NCBI RefSeq assembly: GCF_947490405.1
Contig: NZ_CANLGU010000005.1
Span: 186,001 to 250,000 of the forward strand
Length of the DNA: 64,000 nucleotides
Reading direction: 5' to 3'
Source of the DNA: an uncultured Algibacter sp.
GTDB taxonomy: Bacteria; Bacteroidota; Bacteroidia; Flavobacteriales; Flavobacteriaceae
This document shows positions 8,090 through 17,024 of the stretch, one piece after another. The position numbers and the translations under genes are program-made. The notes beneath the pieces are model-generated. The model was not told where the DNA came from. It saw only the letters and a list, made by a program, of their open reading frames with translations, and did not search any database. Numbering within the stretch: the first letter of the stretch is position 1; every line of letters begins with the position of its first letter.

Positions 8090-8097
8090 TATCTTTG
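8090..8097 (+). promoter_or_regulatory. -7 promoter box TATCTTTG for the helicase
   Basis: TATCTTTGC fits TAnnTTTG. It implies a transcript start near 8102, about 285 bases ahead of the helicase start codon. Confidence 0.55.
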
Positions 8098-8101
8098 CGC
8101 C

Positions 8102-8385
8102 TTGAAACTCAAAATGAGTTTACTCCTCAGGGTGAGGATGTGTTACTGGAAGTTTAAGGTTAATACCTTATTAATTTTGAAATAGTGCGTATAGAAATTG
8201 TATTATTTTTTGTTTGTTTGAGGCAAAAAATATAAGCATAGCATCGCTACGGTTCTCTTTTTTAACGAAGAACAGGCGAAAAAGAAACAATTTATTAGTG
8301 CTATTTTGAAGTTAAAAAGGTATCTGTATGTCGATGCGCTTCTTTATGTAACACCACATAACAATATCGCATACATTAAACAATA
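8102..8385 (+). promoter_or_regulatory. Long structured 5' leader of DEAD-box helicase
   Basis: The leader has no convincing gene but several short hairpins in its first 80 bases: AAACTC-aaaat-GAGTTT, CCTCAGGGTGAGG, and AAGGTTAATACCTT. A 23-codon frame (ATG near 8114) overlaps the first hairpins. Long leaders are common on cold-induced RNA helicase and cold-shock mRNAs; the same role here is inference. Confidence 0.4.
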
Positions 8386-10200
8386 ATGAGCACATTCCAA
8401 GATTTAGGTCTTAATGACGACCTATTACAAGCCATTACAGATTTAGGATTTGAAAAACCTAGTGAAGTACAAGAAAAAGCAATCCCAATTTTATTAGAAT
8501 CTGAAACCGATTTAGTGGCATTGGCCCAAACCGGAACGGGTAAAACCGCCGCATTTGGTTTCCCGATGTTAGAGAAAATTGATGTAGCTAGTAGAACCAC
8601 GCAGGGTTTAATTTTATCGCCTACCAGAGAGCTTTGTTTACAGATTACCAACGAGATGAAATTGTATGGTAAATATTGTAAAGGACTTAACGTGGTAGCG
8701 GTTTACGGTGGATCGAGTATTACAGACCAAGCACGTGAGATTAAACGTGGTGCACAAATAATTGTGGCGACTCCAGGCCGTATGAAAGATATGATTAACA
8801 GACGTTTGGTTGATATTTCTAAAATCCAGTATTCGGTTTTAGATGAGGCTGATGAGATGCTTAACATGGGCTTTAAAGAGGATATTACTGATATTTTATC
8901 GCACACACCAGAGGATAAAAACACGTGGTTGTTTTCTGCTACAATGCCTAGAGAAGTATCTAGAATTGCTAAAAACTTTATGCATAACCCACAGGAAATT
9001 ACTGTTGGAAATAAGAATGAGAGTACAAGTAATGTATCTCATGAATATTATTTAGTAAATGCTAGAGATAGATACCAAGCATTAAAACGTTTAAGTGATG
9101 CTAACCCTGATATATTTTCGGTTATTTTTTGTAGAACAAAACGTGATACACAAAAGGTTGCTGAAAAACTGATTGAAGATGGATATAGTGCTGGGGCTTT
9201 ACATGGGGATTTGAGTCAAAATCAACGTGATATCGTGATGAAATCGTTTAGAAACAAACAAATACAAATGCTAGTAGCTACCGATGTGGCGGCTCGTGGT
9301 ATTGATGTTGATGATATTACACACGTAATAAATTACCAATTACCTGACGAGATTGAAACCTACACACACCGTTCTGGTAGAACAGGACGTGCTGGAAAAA
9401 CGGGAGTTTCAATGGTTATTGTTTCTAAAAGTGAAGTGCGTAAAATTAAAAGTATTGAGCGCATTATTAAACGCCAATTTGATAAAAAAGAAATTCCTGA
9501 TGGTGCTGATATTTGCGAAGTGCAATTGATGTCTTTGGCTAATAAAATACACAACACAGAAATTAATCATGAAATTGATAAGCATTTGGCTAATATTAAT
9601 GAGTTATTTGCTGATACGGATAAAGATGAATTGATTAAAAAATTCTTCTCGGTTGAGTTTACTCGTTTTTACAATTACTACAACAAATCTAAAAACCTTA
9701 ATGTAGCAGAAGGTTCTTATGATAGTAGTGAAGGCAGAAACAGAGGCGGTAAATCTACACGTTACTTTATTAACGTTGGTGGTAAAGATGGTTTTGATTG
9801 GATGAAGTTAAAAGACTTCTTAAAAGAGCAATTAGGACTTGGTAGAGATGATGTCTTTAAAGTGGAAACTAAAGACAGCTTCTCGTTTTTTAATACAGAA
9901 AACGAACTTAAAGAGAAAGTATTAGCCCATTTTACCGACTTTAAACACGAAGGCCGTTTTGTAAATGTTGAAGTTTCAGAAAACCGTGGTGGAGGAAGAC
10001 GTGGAGATAGACGCGGCGGCGGTGGAAGACGTGATGGTGGAAAAAGACGTGACGACAGACGTAGTGGCGGTAAACGCGATGACAGAAAAGAAAGCTCTGG
10101 AAACAGAGGTGATAGACGCAGAAGTGATAGTGGCTCTAAACCTAGACGTTCTAATTCTAGTGATTTTGGAAGTTCTAGACCTAGACGTTCTAGACGATAA
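8386..10200 (+). CDS. DEAD-box ATP-dependent RNA helicase with RNA-binding tail
   Basis: The 604-residue protein has Q-motif residues in FEKPSEVQEKAIP, motif I AQTGTGKT (47-54), Ia PTREL, TPGR, motif II DEAD (153-156), motif III SAT, and motif VI HRSGRTGRAGK. After the two RecA domains there is a DbpA-type RNA-binding domain (about 465-545, YFINVGGKDGFDWMKLKDFL) and a basic RGG/Arg-Ser-rich tail. This is the DeaD/CsdA class, which unwinds RNA in ribosome assembly and mRNA turnover, especially in the cold. The gene has its own long leader and is bracketed by inverted GCGTTA repeats. Specificity for a given rRNA site is not inferable. Confidence 0.95.
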   Translation: MSTFQDLGLNDDLLQAITDLGFEKPSEVQEKAIPILLESETDLVALAQTGTGKTAAFGFPMLEKIDVASRTTQGLILSPTRELCLQITNEMKLYGKYCKGLNVVAVYGGSSITDQAREIKRGAQIIVATPGRMKDMINRRLVDISKIQYSVLDEADEMLNMGFKEDITDILSHTPEDKNTWLFSATMPREVSRIAKNFMHNPQEITVGNKNESTSNVSHEYYLVNARDRYQALKRLSDANPDIFSVIFCRTKRDTQKVAEKLIEDGYSAGALHGDLSQNQRDIVMKSFRNKQIQMLVATDVAARGIDVDDITHVINYQLPDEIETYTHRSGRTGRAGKTGVSMVIVSKSEVRKIKSIERIIKRQFDKKEIPDGADICEVQLMSLANKIHNTEINHEIDKHLANINELFADTDKDELIKKFFSVEFTRFYNYYNKSKNLNVAEGSYDSSEGRNRGGKSTRYFINVGGKDGFDWMKLKDFLKEQLGLGRDDVFKVETKDSFSFFNTENELKEKVLAHFTDFKHEGRFVNVEVSENRGGGRRGDRRGGGGRRDGGKRRDDRRSGGKRDDRKESSGNRGDRRRSDSGSKPRRSNSSDFGSSRPRRSRR

Positions 10201-10301
10201 GTTTAAACCTTTCTGTTAATATTTAGTCAAAATAAAAAGCTTAATTCTATTGCTAAAGTTTTCTTTAGTACTTTTATAAAAAAATTAGCGTTGAATATTT
10301 C

Positions 10302-11078
10302 ATGAGGTATTACCTATTTATCATTTTTATGTTTTGCTTTTCTGTTATTGGTATGGCACAAGAAGCAGATAAGGTTTTAGGTATTGTACTTAATTCTGCT
10401 GATAAAAGTGCCTTAGAAAACGTTAATATTGTAAACCTTAATCAAGTTATAGGAACAACCACGAACAAAAAAGGAGAGTTTCAAATTTCGGCTAAAGTTA
10501 ATGATACGCTTCACTTTTCCTATTTAGGTTTTAAATCCATAAAAGTTAGAGTAACTAATGACTGGTTAAAGTTTGGAAGCTCAAATATTGAACTTACAGA
10601 ACTCGCTTTAGCACTAGAAGAAGTGGTTGTAAATCAACTAAAGCTTACGGGCTATTTAGAAGTAGACATAAAACAAGTGCCAGATATTAATACCAACTAC
10701 CGTTACAGTATTTCTGGCTTACAAGGCACTGGTTACGAGGCAAGTAAAAAATCTGGATTAACCAAAGTTATAGGCTCCATTTTTAACCCTGCCGATTTTT
10801 TACATCGTATGTTTGGCAAAAAACCAAACGAGCTGCGTAAGCTCAAAAAGATGAAAGAAGATGATGAGATCCGAAACCTATTAGCATCTCGTTTTGATAG
10901 GGAAATGCTAACTGTTTTACTACAAGTAGAACGTGTAGATTTGGATGAAATTGTTAGTCAATGCAACTACTCTAGAGGTTTTATACAAACTGCCAACGAT
11001 CTTCAAATCTTAGATGCCATTAGCGAGTGTTACGAAGAGTACAAGCTATTAAGTAGAGGCAGAAGTCGTAAAATTTAA
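10302..11078 (+). CDS. Exported carboxypeptidase-regulatory-like domain protein
   Basis: The 258-residue protein has a signal peptide (about 1-19, ending MAQ). A CarboxypepD_reg-like beta domain follows (residues ~25-105: VLGIVLNSADKSALENVNIVNLNQVIGTTTNKKGEF...LHFSYLGFKS). In TonB receptors this domain is an N-terminal extension, but here it is followed only by an alpha-helical region with many charged residues (KKPNELRKLKKMKEDDEIR). It is periplasmic or membrane-associated; function is unknown. It lies about 100 bases after the helicase and may be transcribed with it. Confidence 0.8.
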   Translation: MRYYLFIIFMFCFSVIGMAQEADKVLGIVLNSADKSALENVNIVNLNQVIGTTTNKKGEFQISAKVNDTLHFSYLGFKSIKVRVTNDWLKFGSSNIELTELALALEEVVVNQLKLTGYLEVDIKQVPDINTNYRYSISGLQGTGYEASKKSGLTKVIGSIFNPADFLHRMFGKKPNELRKLKKMKEDDEIRNLLASRFDREMLTVLLQVERVDLDEIVSQCNYSRGFIQTANDLQILDAISECYEEYKLLSRGRSRKI

Positions 11079-11083
11079 TTTTT

Positions 11084-11230
11084 GGGCGTTACCCAAGGGT
11101 CGGGCTTTACGCTATATCTTTTTTAACGTCATTGCGAGGAGTTTTCGACGTGGCAATCTGCCTAAACCTAATTCTAAATAAAATTTTTAGGTGTTTTAAA
11201 AAAAAGGATGCCGCTGCAATCCCTAACGCG
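11084..11230 (+). repeat. GCGTTA-ended repeat, copy 2
   Basis: It begins GGGCGTTACCCAAGGGTCGG and ends CAATCCCTAACGCG. It starts only 5 bases after the stop of the preceding gene and is an inverted near-duplicate of copy 1, differing by only a few substitutions and small indels. Confidence 0.85.
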
Positions 11231-11289
11231 GGCAAACCTGCCAGATTTATTATCTCACCAACTATTTTATAATCTCTTAAAAAAGTAAC

Positions 11290-11943
11290 CTACTTAGCAT
11301 AAAACCGCTCAACAATCTCATCATAACTTTTTATGGTTTTTTTACACCAATCCACTCTTTTCTCTAAAATTTCGTTTTTAGATAACTGCCATTTAATATC
11401 GGTTTGTTTCAATTTTGTAGTAACATACTGTAAAATTATGGCTGCAGAAACAGAAATATTTAAACTCTCTGTAAAGCCAACCATCGGAATTTTTAAGTAA
11501 CAATCGGCATGATCTAAAACTTCTTTTGAAAGTCCCTCGGTTTCTCTTCCAAAGAAAAAACAAGATTTTTTAGTAACGTCAAAATCATGTAATTCACAAT
11601 CATCAGTATGAGGCGTTGTCGCAACTATTTGATACCCTTTTTGTTTTACATCTGAAATACAATCATGTACTGTATGATAACGATTTAAATCTACCCACTT
11701 TTGTGCGCCCATAGCAATTTCTCTATCAATACGTTTAGAGTTTTGCTCTTCAACAATATTTACCTCTTGAATACCAAACACATCACAGCTTCGTATTACG
11801 GCACTGGTGTTATGCAATTGATACACATCTTCCGTAGCCACTGTAAAGTGCTTTGTACGTTGTGATAGAACTGTTTCAAAACGTTGTTTTCTATGTTCTG
11901 TTAAATAGGTCTCTAAGTGTTCAAGGAGCTTAAGGTCGGTCAT
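11290..11943 (-). CDS. trmH: tRNA (guanosine-2'-O)-methyltransferase, TrmH type
   Basis: This is a 217-residue SpoU-family enzyme. An N-terminal helical part is followed by the knot domain with NTSAVIRSCDVFGIQEVNIVE, the GRETEGLS motif (about 132-139), and the terminal IPMVGFTESLNISVSAAIIL. The length and helical C-terminus (WCKKTIKSYDEI) fit TrmH, which methylates G18 of tRNA, rather than the longer RlmB. It is transcribed toward the repeat copy 2. It is a different protein from the SpoU enzyme at 1574. Confidence 0.88.
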   Translation of the reverse strand: MTDLKLLEHLETYLTEHRKQRFETVLSQRTKHFTVATEDVYQLHNTSAVIRSCDVFGIQEVNIVEEQNSKRIDREIAMGAQKWVDLNRYHTVHDCISDVKQKGYQIVATTPHTDDCELHDFDVTKKSCFFFGRETEGLSKEVLDHADCYLKIPMVGFTESLNISVSAAIILQYVTTKLKQTDIKWQLSKNEILEKRVDWCKKTIKSYDEIVERFYAK

Positions 11944-11980
11944 AATAATGCTAAAAATCTAATTTAATAAAAATGAGTAG

Positions 11981-12000
11981 ATTCCTGCCTTTACTGGAAT
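11981..12000. repeat. Decayed copy of the ATTCCTGC palindrome
   Basis: ATTCCTGCctttactGGAAT followed by GACA corresponds to 8051-8070 with loss of part of the right arm. The remaining intergenic DNA (11944-12283) shows a doubtful small frame and a terminator but nothing else. Confidence 0.55.
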
Positions 12001-12100
12001 GACAAATAATATCTATTTTTATACCATAAAGATACTAGTTTTAAGATTTTTTGTTAGTTAAGAAAGTAGAGAATTTAAAATAATAATTACCTGTTAGTCT

Positions 12101-12241
12101 ATGAACCAAAAGATTAATACAATGGGTAAATTAAATATGAAAAACACAGAGTGTAACTATTTAGTTAGCTCAAAACAAATTGTAAGGTTATATTTATCAC
12201 ACTATTCTAAAAATAGGTTAGCTATTTATTATCCATATTAA
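12101..12241 (+). CDS. Doubtful small ORF, 46 residues
   Basis: ATG at 12101 opens a 46-residue frame (MNQKINTMGKLNMKNTECNY...) ending at 12241. It has mixed polar and basic composition with no recognised motif, signal or membrane segment, and no promoter box that I can point to. It may be chance. Confidence 0.15.
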   Translation: MNQKINTMGKLNMKNTECNYLVSSKQIVRLYLSHYSKNRLAIYYPY

Positions 12242-12244
12242 TTA

Positions 12245-12280
12245 AAAAATCTCAGATTAAATATTAACCTGAGATTTTAA
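12245..12280 (-). terminator. Terminator of beta-propeller gene
   Basis: AAAATCTCAG and CTGAGATTTT form a 10-bp stem around a 13-base loop, with A/T runs on both sides, directly after the minus-strand stop codon. Confidence 0.7.
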
Positions 12281-12283
12281 AAC

Positions 12284-14149
12284 TTATTTCTTAATGAATT
12301 TAGTTGTATTTCCGTTTATAACCTTTAGAAAATATAATCCACTATTTAAGTTTTCAACATTAATTATGCTCTGATCAAAGATTGAACCATTTAATATTTC
12401 TTTACCTAGAGAATTATAAATTATATAATTTACTTCTTCTTTCAACCCTAAAACTTGAATATAATCATCTGTAGGGTTAGGGTATACTTTATAGTTTTCT
12501 AAAATGGATTGGTTCGCTATAGAAAGTATTGAAAAACTATATTTTGCAATTCTCGATTGTCCTGAGGTAGAAGAGTCTGCAGAAAAATACAAATCACTTC
12601 CATTTGCAGCTAAAACCTCTGGATTACTTAGACCAGTTAAGACTTCAGTAGTTGTTATAGGTAGGCTTTCTGTAATATCAATTTTAGAAATTTTATTACC
12701 ATCGGCTTCAGAAATATATAAATCATTACCATTTAATGCTAAATGTAATGGTTTGTTAAGTCCAGTTGCAACATTTGTAGCGGTTGTAGGCAGGCTAGAA
12801 GTAATATCTATTTTAGAAATTTTGTTAGCATCTGGTTCTGCAATATATAAATCATTACCTATTAATTCTATGTCTAATGGTGTGGTTAACCCAGTAGCAA
12901 TATCAGTAGTTGTAGTTGGCAAACTAGCTGTAATATCTATTTTAGAAATTTTACCTGCTCCTAGTTCAGAAATATATAAATCATTACCATTTATTTCTAA
13001 AAATGCTGGTTCATTTAATCCAGTTACTACGTCGATAACAGAAGGGAACGAAAGAGAAATATCAATTTTAGAAACTTTATTCGCTGTTGCTTGAGCAAAA
13101 TACAAGTCATTACCATTCAATAGTAATCCCGTAGGTTCACTTAATCCACTTATTATGGTATTTGGTACAGGAGAAGTATCCGTAATATTTATTTTAAGAA
13201 TATTATCACTTTGAGTATAATACAATTCATTACCCACTAATAAGAATCCCGTAAGGCCGCTATTTGTTGGATTTAAAACATCAGTAATTTGAGCGTTTAA
13301 GGTAAAATCCTCTTTTGTTACTATTTTTCCAAAATTTTCTTGGGGCATGTATAAAGTAGTACCACTAATTACTACATCCCTTAAAAAATCTGTACTACTG
13401 CCTGTATCCATAGCCTCTGTTGTTATGTTAGAAGGATTAGAAAAAGGCACTTTCTTAATAATTCCAGCGTCAGAGAAATACAAAAAATCATTATACACAT
13501 AAACACCTCTTACATTTACATTGGTGATAAATGAGTTAAGTGTTGGTGTAACTTGCGAAGCATCAACAGAATAAATAATTCCAGTGCCTCCACCAGCATC
13601 TCTGTCACCAATATATAAAGTATTACCATTAAACTCCATATCCTGTGGATTTGTTAAACCTGTTAATACTGTATTAACTGGCGGATTAGTAATGGTAACA
13701 TCTATTTTTTTAAGGGATGTTCCCCCTCCTGATAAACTTTCATCTGTAAAATAAAGTTCATTGTTATACAAATCTATTGTAGCAATATAGCCAAAACCTG
13801 AAGCAATCGTAGTTACAACACTTGGTGTATTAATGTTAAAACTTACCAATGAACTTTCTCCCGTAGCATCGTTAACGTCTGAAATATAAATAGTATTACC
13901 ATCTTTAATCAAACCGCCAATTCCAAATGAAACAGATGTTGTAAATAATACATTAGTTGATGGATTGGTATCTGTCAAATCAATTTCAATTAATTCACCT
14001 GGCGAAGCTACACCTTTAATGTAAATAACATTATCATCAATAATCAAACGACTTGGTTCGTTAGTAAGTCCTGTTACAAAATCTGTTACTTGGGCTTGTA
14101 AATAAAAGTGTGACGTAATTAAAAATACGAGAAGTAATTTTGTTTTCAT
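12284..14149 (-). CDS. T9SS type A secreted beta-propeller with NHL/YncE-like repeats
   Basis: The 621-residue protein has a signal peptide (1-19, ending QAQ), then a long run of propeller-type repeats with the recurring phrase NGNDLYIxE...KISKIDIT, and a C-terminal sorting domain starting KVYPNPTDDYIQVLG and ending TKFIKK. Four repeats in the C-terminal half (about 12630-13150) share a 43-residue period and are nearly identical, pointing to recent duplication. Such propellers usually bind glycans or proteins at the surface; the ligand is unknown. It is divergent from the PAS-LuxR regulator at 14358, a plausible regulator of it. Confidence 0.88.
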   Translation of the reverse strand: MKTKLLLVFLITSHFYLQAQVTDFVTGLTNEPSRLIIDDNVIYIKGVASPGELIEIDLTDTNPSTNVLFTTSVSFGIGGLIKDGNTIYISDVNDATGESSLVSFNINTPSVVTTIASGFGYIATIDLYNNELYFTDESLSGGGTSLKKIDVTITNPPVNTVLTGLTNPQDMEFNGNTLYIGDRDAGGGTGIIYSVDASQVTPTLNSFITNVNVRGVYVYNDFLYFSDAGIIKKVPFSNPSNITTEAMDTGSSTDFLRDVVISGTTLYMPQENFGKIVTKEDFTLNAQITDVLNPTNSGLTGFLLVGNELYYTQSDNILKINITDTSPVPNTIISGLSEPTGLLLNGNDLYFAQATANKVSKIDISLSFPSVIDVVTGLNEPAFLEINGNDLYISELGAGKISKIDITASLPTTTTDIATGLTTPLDIELIGNDLYIAEPDANKISKIDITSSLPTTATNVATGLNKPLHLALNGNDLYISEADGNKISKIDITESLPITTTEVLTGLSNPEVLAANGSDLYFSADSSTSGQSRIAKYSFSILSIANQSILENYKVYPNPTDDYIQVLGLKEEVNYIIYNSLGKEILNGSIFDQSIINVENLNSGLYFLKVINGNTTKFIKK

Positions 14150-14357
14150 AAAGTATGGTTTATTTTAATTTCAATATTAGTTCTCTTTAATGTTTCAAAC
14201 AATACCTACTTTTAGGTATATTTAAAATCAAATTCTATAAACGGATGAACAACTCGGATAAACGACTATTTCTCATAGCAACTTAAATTCTAGAGGCTTG
14301 AAAAGTTATATTATTTTTTTAATCTTTGAAGTACAAACATTTATCTAGCTATTATCA

Positions 14358-15137
14358 ATGACCAATGAAAACACAACAAAACTAATTCAGTTTTGGAAAC
14401 AGGAAAATAAAATAACTAACCCTAACAATAAAGAACCTGTAATAGAAATTATAGACCAGATAGCCTCTTTATTTGCCGCGGGTTCTTTTTATTATTACAT
14501 CCTAGATTTTGTTTCATACAAAATGACTTTTGTACATGAGGGTATAGAGGAGGTATTGGGTATTAAACCAGAAGATTGGTCTATAGATACTTTTTTTAAC
14601 ATTATACACCCAAATGAAATTGAAAACTGGCATGAAAAAGAAGCCCTTTCTATTAAATTTAAATTAAAAGATATTCCCAAAGAAGACATATCGATTTATA
14701 AAACAACTTACTTAATGAAATTGAGGCATTCTAGTGGGAATTATAAAACTATTTTACATCAAGCTAAAGTTATCAATGTTAGCGACGATGGAAAGGTTCA
14801 AACGGTTATTGGTGTACATACGGATGTAACCCATTTAAACCCTCCAATAAGAAATGAAATATCTTTTATATGTAAAGATAAACCGAATGTTCACTTTGCA
14901 AAACAAGGCGATGTTTATCTTCCAATAACAGAAATATTTACTTTAAATATATTTACCAAAAGAGAAAAGGAAATAATTGCTCTTGTAATTAAAGGAAAAA
15001 CAGCTAATGAAATTGGACGTATTTTGCACATATCTGTTCATACTGTAAATACTCATAAACGAAATATGCTAAAAAAATCTGAATGTAAAAACTCTAGAGA
15101 GCTTATTTCAAAATGCTTGCAAGAAGGTGCTATCTAA
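14358..15137 (+). CDS. PAS-LuxR transcriptional regulator
   Basis: The 259-residue protein has a PAS fold at about 40-160 (YYYILDFVSYKMTFVHEGIEEVLGIKPEDW, ending VIGVHTDVTHLN) and a LuxR/GerE helix-turn-helix at about 195-255 (FTKREKEIIALVIKGKTANE, VHTVNTHKRNMLKK). No receiver domain is present, so the PAS domain probably senses a small ligand or partner directly. It is a cytoplasmic DNA-binding protein. The propeller gene is divergent with ~208 bases between, and a hydrolase gene follows 69 bases downstream. Confidence 0.9.
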   Translation: MTNENTTKLIQFWKQENKITNPNNKEPVIEIIDQIASLFAAGSFYYYILDFVSYKMTFVHEGIEEVLGIKPEDWSIDTFFNIIHPNEIENWHEKEALSIKFKLKDIPKEDISIYKTTYLMKLRHSSGNYKTILHQAKVINVSDDGKVQTVIGVHTDVTHLNPPIRNEISFICKDKPNVHFAKQGDVYLPITEIFTLNIFTKREKEIIALVIKGKTANEIGRILHISVHTVNTHKRNMLKKSECKNSRELISKCLQEGAI

Positions 15138-15206
15138 CAGTTCTATAAAGAAAGGTTTTAAATATTTTGTAAGAAAGCATATTTTAAGATAATAACTTAG
15201 TTTAAT

Positions 15207-15980
15207 ATGAAGTATAATATTGTAAAAGGAGAAGATAAAGGAAGTATTATTTTTATTCATGGTAATTCATCTTCCTCTTCTGTTTATAATGAAGTTTTAA
15301 AGTCCAAATTAATTACACATACCAAAATTGCGATTGATTTACCTGGGCATGGAGAGTCTGTAAACGATTATATGGATGAAGAGGATTTCTCTATGAATTC
15401 TTATAGAGCAAAACTAATTAAACTTGTAAATGAATTTGATGACAATGTTTTACTAGTAGGCAATTCGTTAGGAGGCCATATAGCTATTGAAATTGCTCCA
15501 TATATAAATAAATTAAAAGGTATTTTGATTTTTGGGACACCACCAGTAAAGAAACCTTTAAACTTAGATGAAGCTTTTGTATTTTTACCTGAATTAAACA
15601 CTTTTTTTACTGAAAACCCTTCTGAAATAGATATTAATGCTGCAGCAGAAATGACGGTATTCTATAAACGATATACTTCTAATATTATTGAAGATTTTAA
15701 ACAAACAAATCCAAAAGTAAGAAAAGCTATAGGTATTGATGTTGCTGAAAACGGGTTTTTAAATGAATTTAAAATATTTAAAGAGTTATCTATTCCAAAA
15801 TATATTATAGCAGGAACTCATGACCCAAGTGTTAACTTAAACTATTTAAAACAATTAGTAGATAAATCGTCTCATAGCGAATTAATTATGTTTGAAAACT
15901 GTGGACACTATGCTAGTCTTGAAAAACCAATAGAGTTCAATAAAACTTTAGAGAGAATTACTAAAGAAGTCTTTAAATAG
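15207..15980 (+). CDS. Alpha/beta hydrolase
   Basis: The 257-residue cytoplasmic hydrolase has an oxyanion-region HGN at 18-20, nucleophile elbow GNSLGG with Ser87, an Asp in GTHDPSVN near 208, and His in ENCGHYASLEKP near 233. This full triad supports an esterase, lipase-like or related hydrolase role. No signal peptide. The substrate cannot be told. It lies 69 bases after the PAS-LuxR gene and may be co-transcribed. Confidence 0.88.
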   Translation: MKYNIVKGEDKGSIIFIHGNSSSSSVYNEVLKSKLITHTKIAIDLPGHGESVNDYMDEEDFSMNSYRAKLIKLVNEFDDNVLLVGNSLGGHIAIEIAPYINKLKGILIFGTPPVKKPLNLDEAFVFLPELNTFFTENPSEIDINAAAEMTVFYKRYTSNIIEDFKQTNPKVRKAIGIDVAENGFLNEFKIFKELSIPKYIIAGTHDPSVNLNYLKQLVDKSSHSELIMFENCGHYASLEKPIEFNKTLERITKEVFK

Positions 15981-16343
15981 TTATTATTTAAACAAATTTA
16001 TTAAAGGATATTTTATACAAAACTAATACCGTGAGTTTTTGCCGTGTTCTATGAAGAATTTATCGCCAATGGGTAAATTCTAAGTAAAAAATTGTACTGT
16101 AAGTTTATAGAGCCTCTATTCTAAAATAAGATGTAGTAAGAACTTATAAAAACTAAAACTACTTGAATATATCTTAAGAATTAAATTCTGTGATTTTTAT
16201 TCCATTGTGTAACGATTACTAATATTACGCTTTGGATTAATTGAGTTAATAATACTAAGAGCTAGCCAATAACTAACTAGAATTTTAAAATATTCTCTTT
16301 TTACAGTAATTACAAAAAAATTAAAAAGTACTATTTTTATATT
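15981..16343. other. Intergenic stretch without recognised feature
   Basis: These 363 AT-rich bases between the hydrolase and the sirtuin contain no convincing ORF, repeat family member or strong hairpin. The promoter of the sirtuin presumably lies in it, but I see no good TAnnTTTG box. Confidence 0.5.
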
Positions 16344-17024
16344 ATGAAACACATTGTAGTACTTACTGGAGCTGGTATGAGTGCCGAAAGTGGCATTAAA
16401 ACCTTTAGAGATGCTAATGGTTTATGGGAAGGGCACGATGTTATGGAAGTGGCAACTCCTGAAGGTTTTAAAGCAAACCCAGAATTGGTTTTAGATTTTT
16501 ATAACCAACGAAGAAGACAATTATTTGAAGTTAAGCCAAATCAAGCACATTTAGATTTAGCCGAATTAGAAAACAACTTTAAAGTTACTATAGTAACCCA
16601 AAATGTAGACGATTTACATGAACGCGCAGGGAGTACCAACGTCATCCATTTACATGGTGAATTGTTAAAAGTTAGAAGCACAAAAAACGAAAACGATATT
16701 AAAACATGGAAAACAGACTTAGTCTTAGGCGATACTTGTTCTAAAGGCCACCAACTAAGACCACATATTGTTTGGTTTGGAGAAGATGTCCCGATGATAG
16801 AAAAAGCCGTTAAAATTTGTGAAACGGCCGATGTTTTAGTGATTATTGGTACATCTATGCAAGTATATCCTGCTGCTGGATTAATGCATTATGTCCCTCA
16901 AAACACACCTACCTATTTTATAGACCCAAAACCGAGTATTGCTAGTAAGGAAAACTTAACTGTTATTCCTGAAACAGCTACAATTGGTATGAGTAAGTTA
17001 ATGGAGGTATTTAATCCTTCTTAA
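16344..17024 (+). CDS. cobB: Sir2-family NAD-dependent protein deacylase
   Basis: The 226-residue sirtuin has the NAD site LTGAGMSAESGIKTFRD (7-23), TQNVDDLHERAG (85-96) and catalytic His104 in HLHGE, followed by LRPHIVWFGE. Tyr53 and Arg56 (FYNQRR) match the acyl-lysine pocket of desuccinylase/demalonylase-type sirtuins. Only one Cys (Cys132) remains where the family usually has four zinc ligands, so the zinc knuckle appears lost. It should remove acyl groups from lysines in cytoplasmic enzymes. Its 3' end overlaps the convergent FkbM gene by 14 bases. Confidence 0.92.
   Translation: MKHIVVLTGAGMSAESGIKTFRDANGLWEGHDVMEVATPEGFKANPELVLDFYNQRRRQLFEVKPNQAHLDLAELENNFKVTIVTQNVDDLHERAGSTNVIHLHGELLKVRSTKNENDIKTWKTDLVLGDTCSKGHQLRPHIVWFGEDVPMIEKAVKICETADVLVIIGTSMQVYPAAGLMHYVPQNTPTYFIDPKPSIASKENLTVIPETATIGMSKLMEVFNPS

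Noticed and set aside
12504-13094. 196-codon plus-strand frame opposite the propeller gene
   Set aside because: Regular period and composition follow the tandem repeats on the minus strand; a shadow frame.
15981-16343. Possible small RNA in the gap
   Set aside because: No promoter box, no hairpin with a T run.
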